From assembly GCA_013791955.1 (NCBI GenBank), contig VMSW01000007.1, positions 62,001 through 126,000 on the forward strand: a stretch of DNA of 64,000 bases, written 5' to 3'. The position numbers and the translations under genes are program-made. The notes beneath the pieces are model-generated. The model was not told the origin of the DNA. It was given only the letters and a program-made list of their open reading frames with translations, and ran no database searches. Of the stretch, positions 17,801-26,056 are shown piece by piece (within the stretch, counting starts at the first letter, position 1; every line of letters starts with the position of its first letter). Origin of the DNA: Propionicimonas sp. (GTDB lineage: Bacteria; Actinomycetota; Actinomycetes; Propionibacteriales; Propionibacteriaceae).

Positions 17801-19770
17801 GGTTGGTCGCCGGGGCAATGGCCATGGTGCTGCTGAGTGGGTGCGCCGCCACGACTGGCAGTCCGGCAGCGGTCTCGAAGGCCGAGGTGCTGCCCGACGC
17901 TGACGTATCCGCCTTGGTGGCTGCTGTCGAGCATCGCACTCCCAAACCACTGGCCGCGCCACGACTCGCGTCCGGCCTCGTGCCGCCGACCAACCGGTGG
18001 TATTCGGGACTGGTCTTTGGGGACAAGCCGCAGCCGGTGTTCCCGCAGCCACTGAGCTTTGGCTTGACCTCCAGCGGCTTCGCCTTCGGGTTGCCGCAGG
18101 TGAAAGCCACCGAGAAGGCGGTCTTCGCTGGGTTCGATCCGGCGGTGACGGTGTCGGTGGGGGCGTCCACCGCGGTGGTTACCAGCAACGACCCGTCCGT
18201 AGTGGTGCTGGAAAACCGGGACTCAAAGGGCGCTTCAATTGGCCGCACGACAATCGCGCAGGGATGGCCGTTTGTTGCCTGGACGGCCGACCGCGCCACC
18301 GAAGTAACCCTTCCGGCTGGATTCCACGCCGCCGGGGACGGGCTGAATGTGGCCACTCTGGGCGGGACGCAGTATGCGTTCCAGGCCAAAGACGCCACCA
18401 TTTCGGGTACTACGGCACGGGTCTCCTCTGGCGGCTCGCTGGTCTTCTGGGCGGTGCCAACAGGCCAGCAGCCAGGGGCTTTGGCGGCTCTGACCGGAGT
18501 GCCCAGTGGCTCAAACCTCAGCTATGAGGTTGCCAATGAGCAGGTGACCACCACACTTACCTACCGTGGGGCGGGCGTGATTGCGCGGCTGCCACAACAG
18601 GCCGGGTCGACGTCCTGCGATCTGGGTGGCTATCCGTCGCTGTATGGGCAGCTGTCACTGTGTGCTGGCGAATCGCTCCGTTGGCAGACCAAGCGCACCA
18701 AGGCCGTGGCGGGTCTGGACCTGGCCGCGGTGAGCCAGCCAGATCGCGAGACGCTAATCGCCCAATTGAGGCTGGATGCGGCTGCTGTTCCCGCCCTGCC
18801 CGCCGACACCTACTACGGCGGGAAAGCCCTGCAGCGCCTGGCGATGCTCTTGATGGTGGCCGATCAGCTGAATCAGCCTGAGTTGGCGGCCAAACTGGCC
18901 GCGACCCTCGATGCGCAATTGACCCTGTGGACCCAGCCGCGCGGGTGCGCCGAGCGGGCCGACAAGTGCTTCGTCTATGACCCGGCCGGAAAAGGCCTGG
19001 TTGGCCTGACCCCGTCTTTTGGCAGCGATGAATACAACGATCACCACTTCCACTACGGCTACTTCCTCTATGCGGCTGCGGTGCTGGCCGAACATGATCC
19101 GGCTGTGGTGGGCAAGTACGCGCCCGTGATGAACCTGCTCGCGGCCGACATCGCCAGTGATGGCGGTAGTCATTTCCCAGTTCGGCGGAATTTTGATCCG
19201 TACGCCGGGCACTCGTGGGCCTCAGGCACCGCTCCCTTCGCTGACGGCAACAATCAGGAGTCAGTGTCTGAAGCGGTGAATGCCTACGCTGGATTGAGTC
19301 TGTGGGCCCAAGCAATCAACAACACTGCCTTGAGGACTGAGGCGGACTGGATGCTGTCTTTGGAGGCCGCATCCAGCTCAACCGACTGGCTCGCCCCAGA
19401 GCTCAGTAGTGCCGGGCTTGAGGGCTATGGCCACAAGATCGTGGCGCTGAACTGGGGGGGGAAGCGCGAATATGGCACCTGGTTCTCTGCTGAGCCTGCC
19501 GCCATCTTGGGTATCCTGCTGCTGCCGATGAGCCCGACTTCGACCTACCTTGGCGGCGATCCAGCGCGGATCAAGGCCAATGTGGCCGAGGCTATTCCGG
19601 GTGAATACGGCAAGCCCCTGTCTGACTATGTGCTGGCCTATTCGGCATTGGCGGGAGCAGCGGATCGGGATAAGGCGGTGGCTCAGGCCAAAGCCCTACC
19701 CAACGATGGGGTCGATGGTGGACTCAGTCGCACCTACCTACTGGCTTGGCTGTACGCGTTGAAGTTCTGA
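17797..19770 (+). CDS. GH81 endo-beta-1,3-glucanase, lipoprotein
   Basis: A 657-residue exported hydrolase. The N-terminus has a short hydrophobic signal ending in LLSGC, a lipobox, so it should be anchored on the outer face of the membrane. GH81 signatures are NRWYSGLVFG near residue 66, the catalytic-domain motif SDEYNDHHFHYGYF (about 409-422), GHSWASG, and NNQESVSEAVNAYAGL, which holds the two conserved glutamates of the family. GH81 enzymes cut internal beta-1,3-glucan bonds. Coupling to a glycan synthase suggests a role in trimming or releasing the polymer, comparable to the cellulase kept in cellulose operons. Confidence 0.88.
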   Translation: MRLVAGAMAMVLLSGCAATTGSPAAVSKAEVLPDADVSALVAAVEHRTPKPLAAPRLASGLVPPTNRWYSGLVFGDKPQPVFPQPLSFGLTSSGFAFGLPQVKATEKAVFAGFDPAVTVSVGASTAVVTSNDPSVVVLENRDSKGASIGRTTIAQGWPFVAWTADRATEVTLPAGFHAAGDGLNVATLGGTQYAFQAKDATISGTTARVSSGGSLVFWAVPTGQQPGALAALTGVPSGSNLSYEVANEQVTTTLTYRGAGVIARLPQQAGSTSCDLGGYPSLYGQLSLCAGESLRWQTKRTKAVAGLDLAAVSQPDRETLIAQLRLDAAAVPALPADTYYGGKALQRLAMLLMVADQLNQPELAAKLAATLDAQLTLWTQPRGCAERADKCFVYDPAGKGLVGLTPSFGSDEYNDHHFHYGYFLYAAAVLAEHDPAVVGKYAPVMNLLAADIASDGGSHFPVRRNFDPYAGHSWASGTAPFADGNNQESVSEAVNAYAGLSLWAQAINNTALRTEADWMLSLEAASSSTDWLAPELSSAGLEGYGHKIVALNWGGKREYGTWFSAEPAAILGILLLPMSPTSTYLGGDPARIKANVAEAIPGEYGKPLSDYVLAYSALAGAADRDKAVAQAKALPNDGVDGGLSRTYLLAWLYALKF

Positions 19771-19800
19771 GCCGCAAGGCCAAGCCCTACGCTGGGCCTC

Positions 19801-20379
19801 ATGTTGCTCAGCGATCGTGACATCCGCACCGCAATTGCCGATGGCCGCATTGGTCTTGAGCCCTGGGAGCCGGGCATGGTGCAGCCGTCCAGCGTGGACG
19901 TGCGCCTAGATAGCTCCTTCCGGCTGTTCGACAACCACCGCTACGCGTTCATTGATCCGGCCATCGATCAGCCCGAGCTGACCCGCCTGGTTGAGGTGGG
20001 TGCCGATGAGCCGTTCATCCTGCATCCGGGTGAGTTCGTGCTGGCCTCCACCTACGAGGTGATCACCCTGGGTGACGACATTGCCGCCCGGCTGGAGGGC
20101 AAGTCGTCGTTGGGACGCCTCGGCCTGGTCACCCATGCCACTGCCGGCTTCATTGATCCCGGCTTCTCTGGGCACGTCACGTTGGAGTTGTCGAATGTGG
20201 CCACCCTGCCGATCAAGCTTTGGCCCGGCATGAAAATCGGCCAGTTCTGCTTCTTCCAGCTCACGTCCCCGGCCGAGCATCCCTATGGTTCCGGCCCCTA
20301 CGCCAATCGCTATCAGGGTCAGCGGGGCCCGACGGCGTCCCGCTCCTTTGAGGGCTTCCATCGCACGCCGCTGAGCTGA
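19801..20379 (+). CDS. dcd: dCTP deaminase, probably bifunctional with dUTPase activity
   Basis: A 192-residue trimeric enzyme converting dCTP to dUTP and, in the actinobacterial type, on to dUMP. The family motifs are [12 protein letters not shown] (about 25-36), [21 protein letters not shown] (split here: EGKSSLGR with catalytic surroundings) and [15 protein letters not shown] with the catalytic Glu. The C-terminal [19 protein letters not shown] closes the active site. Residue Ala in THATAGF, in place of a bulkier residue, is typical of the bifunctional form. It feeds thymidylate synthesis. Confidence 0.95.
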   Translation: MLLSDRDIRTAIADGRIGLEPWEPGMVQPSSVDVRLDSSFRLFDNHRYAFIDPAIDQPELTRLVEVGADEPFILHPGEFVLASTYEVITLGDDIAARLEGKSSLGRLGLVTHATAGFIDPGFSGHVTLELSNVATLPIKLWPGMKIGQFCFFQLTSPAEHPYGSGPYANRYQGQRGPTASRSFEGFHRTPLS

Positions 20380-20415
20380 GCTGAGCCTCCCCCTAGCGCC
20401 GATAGGATCTGCTGC

Positions 20416-21684
20416 GTGACGCAGACGGTGTTGGTCCTCGGTTCAGGTGGACGCGAGCATGCCCTGGCTTGGGCGCTCAGTAAGGACGTCGAAGTGGGCG
20501 CGGTACACATCGCTCCCGGCAATCCGGGCACGGCCCTGGTCGGGGTGAACCACCGTGTTGACATCATGGACGGCCGCGCGGTCGCGGCGCTGGCCACCGA
20601 GCTGGGCGCGGACCTGGTGGTGGTCGGACCCGAGGCCCCCCTGGTGGCTGGAGTCGCCGATGCCGTCCGGGCGGCCGGAATCCCTGTGTTCGGGCCGAGC
20701 GCCGAAGCTGCCCAACTGGAGGGCAGCAAGGCCTTCGCCAAGATGATCATGGAAGCTGCCGGTGTGCCGACCGCTGCTGCGCGGCTGTGCCTCTCAATGG
20801 ACGAAGTGGTGGCCGCCCTCGACGAGTATGGCGCCCCCTATGTGGTCAAAGACGACGGTCTGGCAGCTGGCAAAGGGGTGATCGTCACCGATGACCGCGA
20901 CGCCGCCATTCGCCATGCCGCCAGTTGCGGCCGGGTGATCATTGAGGAGTTCCTGGACGGCCCAGAGGTGAGCCTTTTTGCCCTCAGCGACGGGGTGAAC
21001 GTGTTGGCCTTCGAACCAGCCCAGGATTTCAAGCGGGTTGGAGACGGCGACGCTGGCCCCAACACCGGCGGCATGGGCGCCTACACTCCGCTGCCTTGGG
21101 CACCGAGCGGGCTGACTGATGAGGTGGTGGCCACCGTGATTCAGCCCACCATTGATGAGATGCGCCGCCGGGGCACCCCCTTCGTCGGACTGCTGTACGC
21201 CGGGCTGGCGCTGACCAAGCGCGGACTGCGGGTGGTGGAGTTCAACGCCCGCTTCGGCGACCCGGAAACCCAGCCCCTGCTGACCCGCCTCAAGACGCCG
21301 CTGGGTGGGGCGCTGTACGCCGCAGCCACTGGCAACCTGGCGGCACACCCGCCGCTGGTTTGGGGCAGTGGGGCGGCCGTTGGTGTGGTGATCGCGGCAG
21401 CTGGCTATCCGGACGCGCCCCGCAAGGGTGATCCGATCACTGGAGCTGAGGCCGAAGGCGTCTTCCACGCTGGCACCGCGCTGGATTCCGATGGCCAGCT
21501 GGTCAGCGCCGGTGGCCGGGTGCTTACCGTCGTGGGCACCGGAGACAGCCTGGCCGAGGCCCGCGCGGCCGCCTACGCCAAGGTGGCCCAGATTGACCTG
21601 CCCGGTGGTTTCCACCGCAATGACATCGCCCAATGGGCTGCTGAAACCGAACTTCGTCAAGCTCAGGAATCGGAGAACGAATGA
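20416..21684 (+). CDS. purD: Phosphoribosylamine-glycine ligase
   Basis: ATP-grasp enzyme making glycinamide ribonucleotide, step two of purine synthesis. 422 residues, as usual. VLVLGSGGREHALAW (residues 5-19) is the conserved N-terminal loop; GSKAFAKMIMEAAGVPTA, VVKDDGLAAGKGVIV and FNARFGDPETQPLL (the PurD signature) follow in order. The start is GTG at 20416. The stop overlaps the purB ATG by four bases, so the two are one translational unit. Confidence 0.96.
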   Translation: MTQTVLVLGSGGREHALAWALSKDVEVGAVHIAPGNPGTALVGVNHRVDIMDGRAVAALATELGADLVVVGPEAPLVAGVADAVRAAGIPVFGPSAEAAQLEGSKAFAKMIMEAAGVPTAAARLCLSMDEVVAALDEYGAPYVVKDDGLAAGKGVIVTDDRDAAIRHAASCGRVIIEEFLDGPEVSLFALSDGVNVLAFEPAQDFKRVGDGDAGPNTGGMGAYTPLPWAPSGLTDEVVATVIQPTIDEMRRRGTPFVGLLYAGLALTKRGLRVVEFNARFGDPETQPLLTRLKTPLGGALYAAATGNLAAHPPLVWGSGAAVGVVIAAAGYPDAPRKGDPITGAEAEGVFHAGTALDSDGQLVSAGGRVLTVVGTGDSLAEARAAAYAKVAQIDLPGGFHRNDIAQWAAETELRQAQESENE

Positions 21685-23105
21685 TCCCCAATGTGTTGGC
21701 CACCCGGTACGCGTCCGCGGCGATGCGCCAGATTTGGTCGCCGGAGGCGAAGATCATCGCCGAGCGTCGGCTCTGGCTGGCGGTGCTGAGCGCCCAGGCC
21801 GAACTCGGCGTCGATTTCGGTGGTGATGACCCGGGGACGGTGATTGCTGACTACACCCGGGTTCTCGACCAGGTTGACTTGGCCAGCATCGACGCTCGTG
21901 AGCGCATTACTCGGCATGACGTGAAGGCCCGCATCGAGGAGTTCAACGCCCTGGCCGGCCACGAGCACGTCCATAAGGGCATGACCAGCCGCGACCTGAC
22001 CGAAAACATCGAGCAGCGCCAGCTGTTGTCGTCGCTGGAGTTGGTGCGCGAGCGCATCGTCACCGTGCTGGTGAGCCTCACCAGTCTGGCGGTGCAGTAC
22101 CGCGACGTGGCCATGGCCGGACGCTCGCATAACGTGGCCGCCCAAACCACCACCCTTGGCAAGCGGTTTGCCACTGCTGCTGATGAGTTGCTGGTGGCCT
22201 TTGATCGGGTGGACGAACTGATCAGGCGCTACCCGGCCCGCGGCATCAAGGGCCCAATGGGCACCGCCCAGGACATGCTCGATCTGCTCGGGGGCGATAC
22301 CGCCAAGTTGGCTGAACTGGAAGCCAAAGTGGCCCAGCACCTCGGCTTTGCCCGAGTCTTCACCGCCACTGGCCAGGTCTATCCGCGCTCGCTCGACTAT
22401 GACGTGTTGGCCGCCCTGGTGCAGACTGCCGCGGCGCCGTCCAGCCTGGCCACCACGATCCGACTGATGGCCGGTCAGGAGCTGGTCACTGAAGGTTTCA
22501 AAGAGGGCCAGGTCGGCTCCTCGGCGATGCCGCACAAGATGAACACCCGCTCGTGTGAGCGCGTCAACGGTTTGATGGTGATCCTGCGCGGGTACGCGTC
22601 CATGACGGCCGAGTTGGCCGGCGCGCAGTGGAATGAAGGCGACGTGTTCTGTTCGGTGGTACGCCGGGTGGCGCTGCCCGATGCCGCCTACGCCCTCGAT
22701 GGCCTGTTCGAGACCTTCCTGACCGTGCTGGACGAGTTCGGCGCCTTCCCGGCGGTGATCGAGGCCGAGCTGCAGCGTTTCCTGCCGTTCCTGACCACCA
22801 CCAAGGTGCTGATGGCTGCGGTACGCAACGGCGTCGGCCGCGAGACTGCGCACGAGGTGATCAAGGAACACGCCGTCGCCGTGGCGCTCGGCATGCGCGC
22901 CGGTAGCGACAACGACCTACTCAACCGGTTGGCCGCCGATGGCCGCCTGGGGCTTAGCCGTGAGCAGCTGGACGCCGCACTGACCGACCCAATCGAACTG
23001 ACCGGCTCAGCCCGACACCAGGTGGACGTGATCGCTGCCCGGGTGAATGAGCTCGCTGCTCAGTATCCGCAAGGGGCGGCCTACCGTCCCGGTTCGGTGT
23101 TGTAG
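21681..23105 (+). CDS. purB: Adenylosuccinate lyase
   Basis: Cleaves SAICAR to AICAR and adenylosuccinate to AMP, both releasing fumarate. 474 residues. The fumarase-superfamily signature is GSSAMPHKMNTRSCE with the catalytic Ser loop; HKGMTSRDLTEN and AGRSHNVAAQTTTLGKRF contribute the substrate-binding Thr-Ser and the general-acid His region. The ATG overlaps the purD stop (ATGA). It supplies the lyase step that follows PurC and PurA, both encoded in this window. Confidence 0.96.
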   Translation: MIPNVLATRYASAAMRQIWSPEAKIIAERRLWLAVLSAQAELGVDFGGDDPGTVIADYTRVLDQVDLASIDARERITRHDVKARIEEFNALAGHEHVHKGMTSRDLTENIEQRQLLSSLELVRERIVTVLVSLTSLAVQYRDVAMAGRSHNVAAQTTTLGKRFATAADELLVAFDRVDELIRRYPARGIKGPMGTAQDMLDLLGGDTAKLAELEAKVAQHLGFARVFTATGQVYPRSLDYDVLAALVQTAAAPSSLATTIRLMAGQELVTEGFKEGQVGSSAMPHKMNTRSCERVNGLMVILRGYASMTAELAGAQWNEGDVFCSVVRRVALPDAAYALDGLFETFLTVLDEFGAFPAVIEAELQRFLPFLTTTKVLMAAVRNGVGRETAHEVIKEHAVAVALGMRAGSDNDLLNRLAADGRLGLSREQLDAALTDPIELTGSARHQVDVIAARVNELAAQYPQGAAYRPGSVL

Positions 23106-23113
23106 GACCAACC

Positions 23114-23908
23114 ATGGAGACGGGCAAGCCAACCGGTGACTTCACTGCGGTCCGGGTGGCCGCCCTGATCGGCATCGGGCTGGCTTCGGGGTTCTTCGCT
23201 GGGCTGTTCGGCATTGGTGGTGGCATCTTGATCGTGCCGGCGTTGGTGGTGTTGCTGAAGCTTGATCATCGAAAGGCCGTCGGCACCTCGCTGTTGGCGA
23301 TTCTGCCTGCGGCCACCATCTCGGCGGCCGCCTATTGGGTGTCCGGCAGCGTTGATCTGGTGCCCAGCGCGCTGCTTGCTGTGGGTGCGGTCGTCGGGGC
23401 CCAGTTCGGCGCCTGGCTGTTGACTCGGATCTCCCGCAAAGCGGCCCAGTGGGTGTTCGTGGTCTTCCTAGCGGTGATGGTCGTTCAGTTGCTCCTAGTG
23501 GTGCCCGACCGGGGCGCCCAGCTGCAACTCGACCCGCTTAAGGCTGCTGGCCTGCTCCTGCTCGGGCTGGTGGCGGGCACCCTTTCGGCCGTGTTGGGTA
23601 TTGGCGGTGGCGGGGTGGTGGTGCCCATTTTGATGGTCTGGTTCGGTCTCGGTGATCTAGCGGCAAAGGGCGCCTCGCTGGTGATGATGCTGCCCGGGGT
23701 TATCTCGGGAATCGTGGCGAACGCCCGGCGGGGCAATCTGCAGGTGAAGGCTGGTCTGCTGGTCGGACTCGGCTCGCTGTTCACCGGCCCGCTAGGGGCC
23801 TGGGTGGCCCACCTGATCTCGGCGCAACTCGGCGCCTGGTTGTTTGCCGCCTTCCTGGTGTTCATCGGCGCCACCATGGTGCGCGAAGCGCTGCGTCCGG
23901 CCGTTTGA
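23114..23908 (+). CDS. TSUP-family (TauE/SafE) transporter
   Basis: A 264-residue integral membrane protein with about eight hydrophobic segments and the internal duplication of the family: GFFAGLFGIGGGILIVPAL in the first half and GTLSAVLGIGGGGVVVPIL in the second, both being the G-rich TSUP repeat. Members export or import sulfur-containing or organic anions; the substrate here is unknown. The start is eight bases after the purB stop, so it may be co-transcribed with purDB, though a functional link is not evident. Confidence 0.88.
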   Translation: METGKPTGDFTAVRVAALIGIGLASGFFAGLFGIGGGILIVPALVVLLKLDHRKAVGTSLLAILPAATISAAAYWVSGSVDLVPSALLAVGAVVGAQFGAWLLTRISRKAAQWVFVVFLAVMVVQLLLVVPDRGAQLQLDPLKAAGLLLLGLVAGTLSAVLGIGGGGVVVPILMVWFGLGDLAAKGASLVMMLPGVISGIVANARRGNLQVKAGLLVGLGSLFTGPLGAWVAHLISAQLGAWLFAAFLVFIGATMVREALRPAV

Positions 23909-23919
23909 GCCAGGCGTGC

Positions 23920-23953
23920 CACGGGGGCTTGGGTGCGGGTTGTCACCCCCGTG
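23920..23953. terminator. Hairpin between converging TSUP and secreted-protein genes
   Basis: CACGGGGG (23920-23927) pairs with CCCCCGTG (23946-23953) around an 18-base loop, between two convergent genes. No T-run follows. Confidence 0.55.
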
Positions 23954-23983
23954 ACACGCTCGCGGCTCGGCTGAGAGCCGGAG

Positions 23984-25591
23984 TTACTGACGCGACATCA
24001 GTAACCCGTCAATGGTCACCAACTTGTTGGAGTTGGTGGTGATCACCACGTCGCCGGTAGTGCTCGTCGGCAGCGTCGGCAGATCTATCCGCACCTGCTT
24101 CTTGACCTTGGCCGAGGCCAAGCTGTAGGTGCCCAGCACCCTGGAGCCCACCCGCACCGTGACCGAGCCGTAGCCCGGGCCGGTGGTAACCAGCAGGGCG
24201 AGCCGGTGCACTCGTGCCTTCTTCGCGGTGAGCTTGATGCCAGCCTTCTTGGCGGTCAGCACGGTCTTGGCGAAGGATTTGGTCGACTTGACCTTCTTCC
24301 ACGTGCCGGCGCGAGTGAGCTTGCGGTCATCGGTTGGGGTTGAGGTGCAGGTCTCCGCAGTCCAGGCAGACACCTGGCCTTTGGCGTCTCGGGAGCGGGA
24401 GGCGAAGCAGTACGAAGAGCCTGCCTTCGCGGTGAGTTTCGCCGTCCTCGCAGTGGTCTTGGACTTCCAGGTCTGCCAGGCTCCGTAGCTGCCGTTCCAG
24501 GCGGCGCGGCGGTAGCGGACGTCGTAGTTGGCGACCTTCGCCGAACCGGCCGTGCCACTCCAGGAGACCGGAACCGACAGGCCGGTGCGCAGTGCTGGCT
24601 GGCCAGCGATCTTCGCCGTGGGGGGCGTGGCCGGGGGTGTCGGGGTGCCAGGGTTGCCGCCGGATCCGCTGGACGCCGTGGTGAAGCTCTGGTCGGCTCC
24701 GGTGTAGGTGGCACCGCCGCTGGTGACGAACCGGAAGCGCCAGTGGTAGGTGGTGCCGGGCTTCAGGTTGGAGGTTCCGTTGGCGGACTTCCAGTCGGTG
24801 TAGGGCTGCCAGTTGGGGCCGCCTTCGGGAATCGCCACCGGGTCGGAGAACAGGCCGTAGCTGGTGTTCGTCCCGAGGTCGAAGTAGCCGGTGCCAGCCA
24901 GCCCGTCGGTGTAGATATTGGCCTTGGAGACGGCCGCGTTGCTGGTGATGCCGGTGGTGGACGGGTTCGGGTAGGTGGTCTTCAACGACTTGGAGAAGAC
25001 GTAGACGTCCTGGCCCAGCGGCAGCGTCGGGTTGCCGAAGCCATCGGCCACGATCAGATAGGCGCCAAATAGCGACATCGTCAATGGACGGTCAGTGACC
25101 ACCGGGATCTGCCATTCCCAGGTGCCACCCTGCGGTAGCGGCCACAGCCCGCCTCGCGCAGTGTCGGAGGACGGAATCCGCAGCGAGCCGGAGTTGATGC
25201 CCGGCGATAGGGTCTGCGGACAGCCGGAATCGGCGACGCCATTGCCAAAGCAGGTGATCTTGTGGGTGGAGTCGGTGGCAATCCGGGTGTGCGGAGGCAG
25301 CACCAGTTCTGGGAGCACTCGCTGGCCCGCGCAGGGGTTGCCAAGACCGGCGGCGTAGATATGAATCCAGTAGGTCTCACCCGGGCTGGGGCTGCCGTTG
25401 TCCGGATCGGCGAGGTAGCCAACATAGGCACCAACCCCGTTCTCTGCGTTGCCGTTGACGCAGTTGGCAATCCAGGTTTCCTGGATGCTTCCGTCGGCCC
25501 ACACTGCGGCCGCCTGGGCGGGAGCGGCCGCCGAAATCGCCGCGGCCCCAGCCATAGCTGTGGCCACCAACAATGCAGCTAACTTGCGCAT
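23984..25591 (-). CDS. Secreted protein with fibronectin type III-like domain and basic C-terminus
   Basis: A 535-residue exported protein. The signal peptide (MRKLAALLVATAMAGAAAIS, then a cut after AQA, about residue 28) is standard Sec type. The first 300 residues form an unrecognised beta-rich region with four or more Cys (NCVNG, PCAGQ, ITCFG, DSGCPQ) followed by YHWRFRFVTSGGATYTGADQSF. A Gly/Pro/Thr linker leads to an Fn3-like domain (VPVSWSGTAGSAKVANYDVR), and a Lys-rich beta domain of about 110 residues ends the protein. No anchor is visible, so it is probably released or wall-bound. It is divergent from a histidine kinase gene, an arrangement repeated at 28209-32125. Confidence 0.7.
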   Translation of the reverse strand: MRKLAALLVATAMAGAAAISAAAPAQAAAVWADGSIQETWIANCVNGNAENGVGAYVGYLADPDNGSPSPGETYWIHIYAAGLGNPCAGQRVLPELVLPPHTRIATDSTHKITCFGNGVADSGCPQTLSPGINSGSLRIPSSDTARGGLWPLPQGGTWEWQIPVVTDRPLTMSLFGAYLIVADGFGNPTLPLGQDVYVFSKSLKTTYPNPSTTGITSNAAVSKANIYTDGLAGTGYFDLGTNTSYGLFSDPVAIPEGGPNWQPYTDWKSANGTSNLKPGTTYHWRFRFVTSGGATYTGADQSFTTASSGSGGNPGTPTPPATPPTAKIAGQPALRTGLSVPVSWSGTAGSAKVANYDVRYRRAAWNGSYGAWQTWKSKTTARTAKLTAKAGSSYCFASRSRDAKGQVSAWTAETCTSTPTDDRKLTRAGTWKKVKSTKSFAKTVLTAKKAGIKLTAKKARVHRLALLVTTGPGYGSVTVRVGSRVLGTYSLASAKVKKQVRIDLPTLPTSTTGDVVITTNSNKLVTIDGLLMSRQ

Positions 25592-25730
25592 TAATCACCC
25601 TCCGAGTCTGGTTTCCAGGTAGGCGACTTCGCGTTTGGGACGCCCACGAGAATCGATCCTCAGTTGGCGGCGTTCGCCCCCGTCTGGTGATCAAAGGCTT
25701 TTTATTCGCCTGGCTCAGAATCAGCCCACG

Positions 25731-25762
25731 GGAGTAGGGAGAACGGTGTTCGCTACTACTCC
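25731..25762 (-). terminator. Terminator-like hairpin of the small membrane-protein gene
   Basis: GGAGTAG (25731-25737) pairs with CTACTCC (25756-25762), with an inner GAAC/GTTC pairing (25741-25744 with 25748-25751). It starts two bases beyond the stop of the 41-codon gene on the reverse strand. Confidence 0.5.
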
Positions 25763-25764
25763 AG

Positions 25765-25890
25765 TCAGAGGGTGCCGGGACCCGCAGGCGGGCGCGGCTT
25801 GCGTAGCGTGGTCCAACGGATGGCGGGCACGGCGGCTAGCAGGCCGATCGTCAGCAAGGTCGCCACCAACAGTGCAGTCATGCCGCCCAT
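25765..25890 (-). CDS. Small 41-residue membrane protein
   Basis: A short frame starting at the ATG at 25890 and ending at 25765. It encodes MGGMTALLVATLLTIGLLAA followed by VPAIRWTTLRKPRPPAGPGTL: one membrane helix, then a basic, Pro-rich tail that should face the cytoplasm by the positive-inside rule. AAAGGG sits about 8 bases upstream of the ATG and a hairpin lies right after the stop, both supporting a real gene. It is transcribed away from the first histidine kinase and toward the Fn3-type secreted protein. Function unknown; an alternative start is the ATG three codons later at 25881. Confidence 0.5.
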   Translation of the reverse strand: MGGMTALLVATLLTIGLLAAVPAIRWTTLRKPRPPAGPGTL

Positions 25891-26056
25891 GGACTTACCC
25901 TTTCTGTGGTCGCGCGGGCACGCCCAATTGGCGCCGCCCCCGGCCGAAATGCTCGCGGTAGTTCGCCTCCCGTCCGGTGTGGATAAAGGAGTTTTTATCG
26001 TCGTTCGAGCTGATTCGGGCCGCCCGACCGGCGCCCGCGCCAGTAGGGTCGGGAAC

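Noticed and set aside
25772-26056. Upstream extension of the first histidine kinase frame
   Set aside because: It overlaps the small membrane-protein gene on the other strand, and the equal-length paralogue supports the start at 26057.
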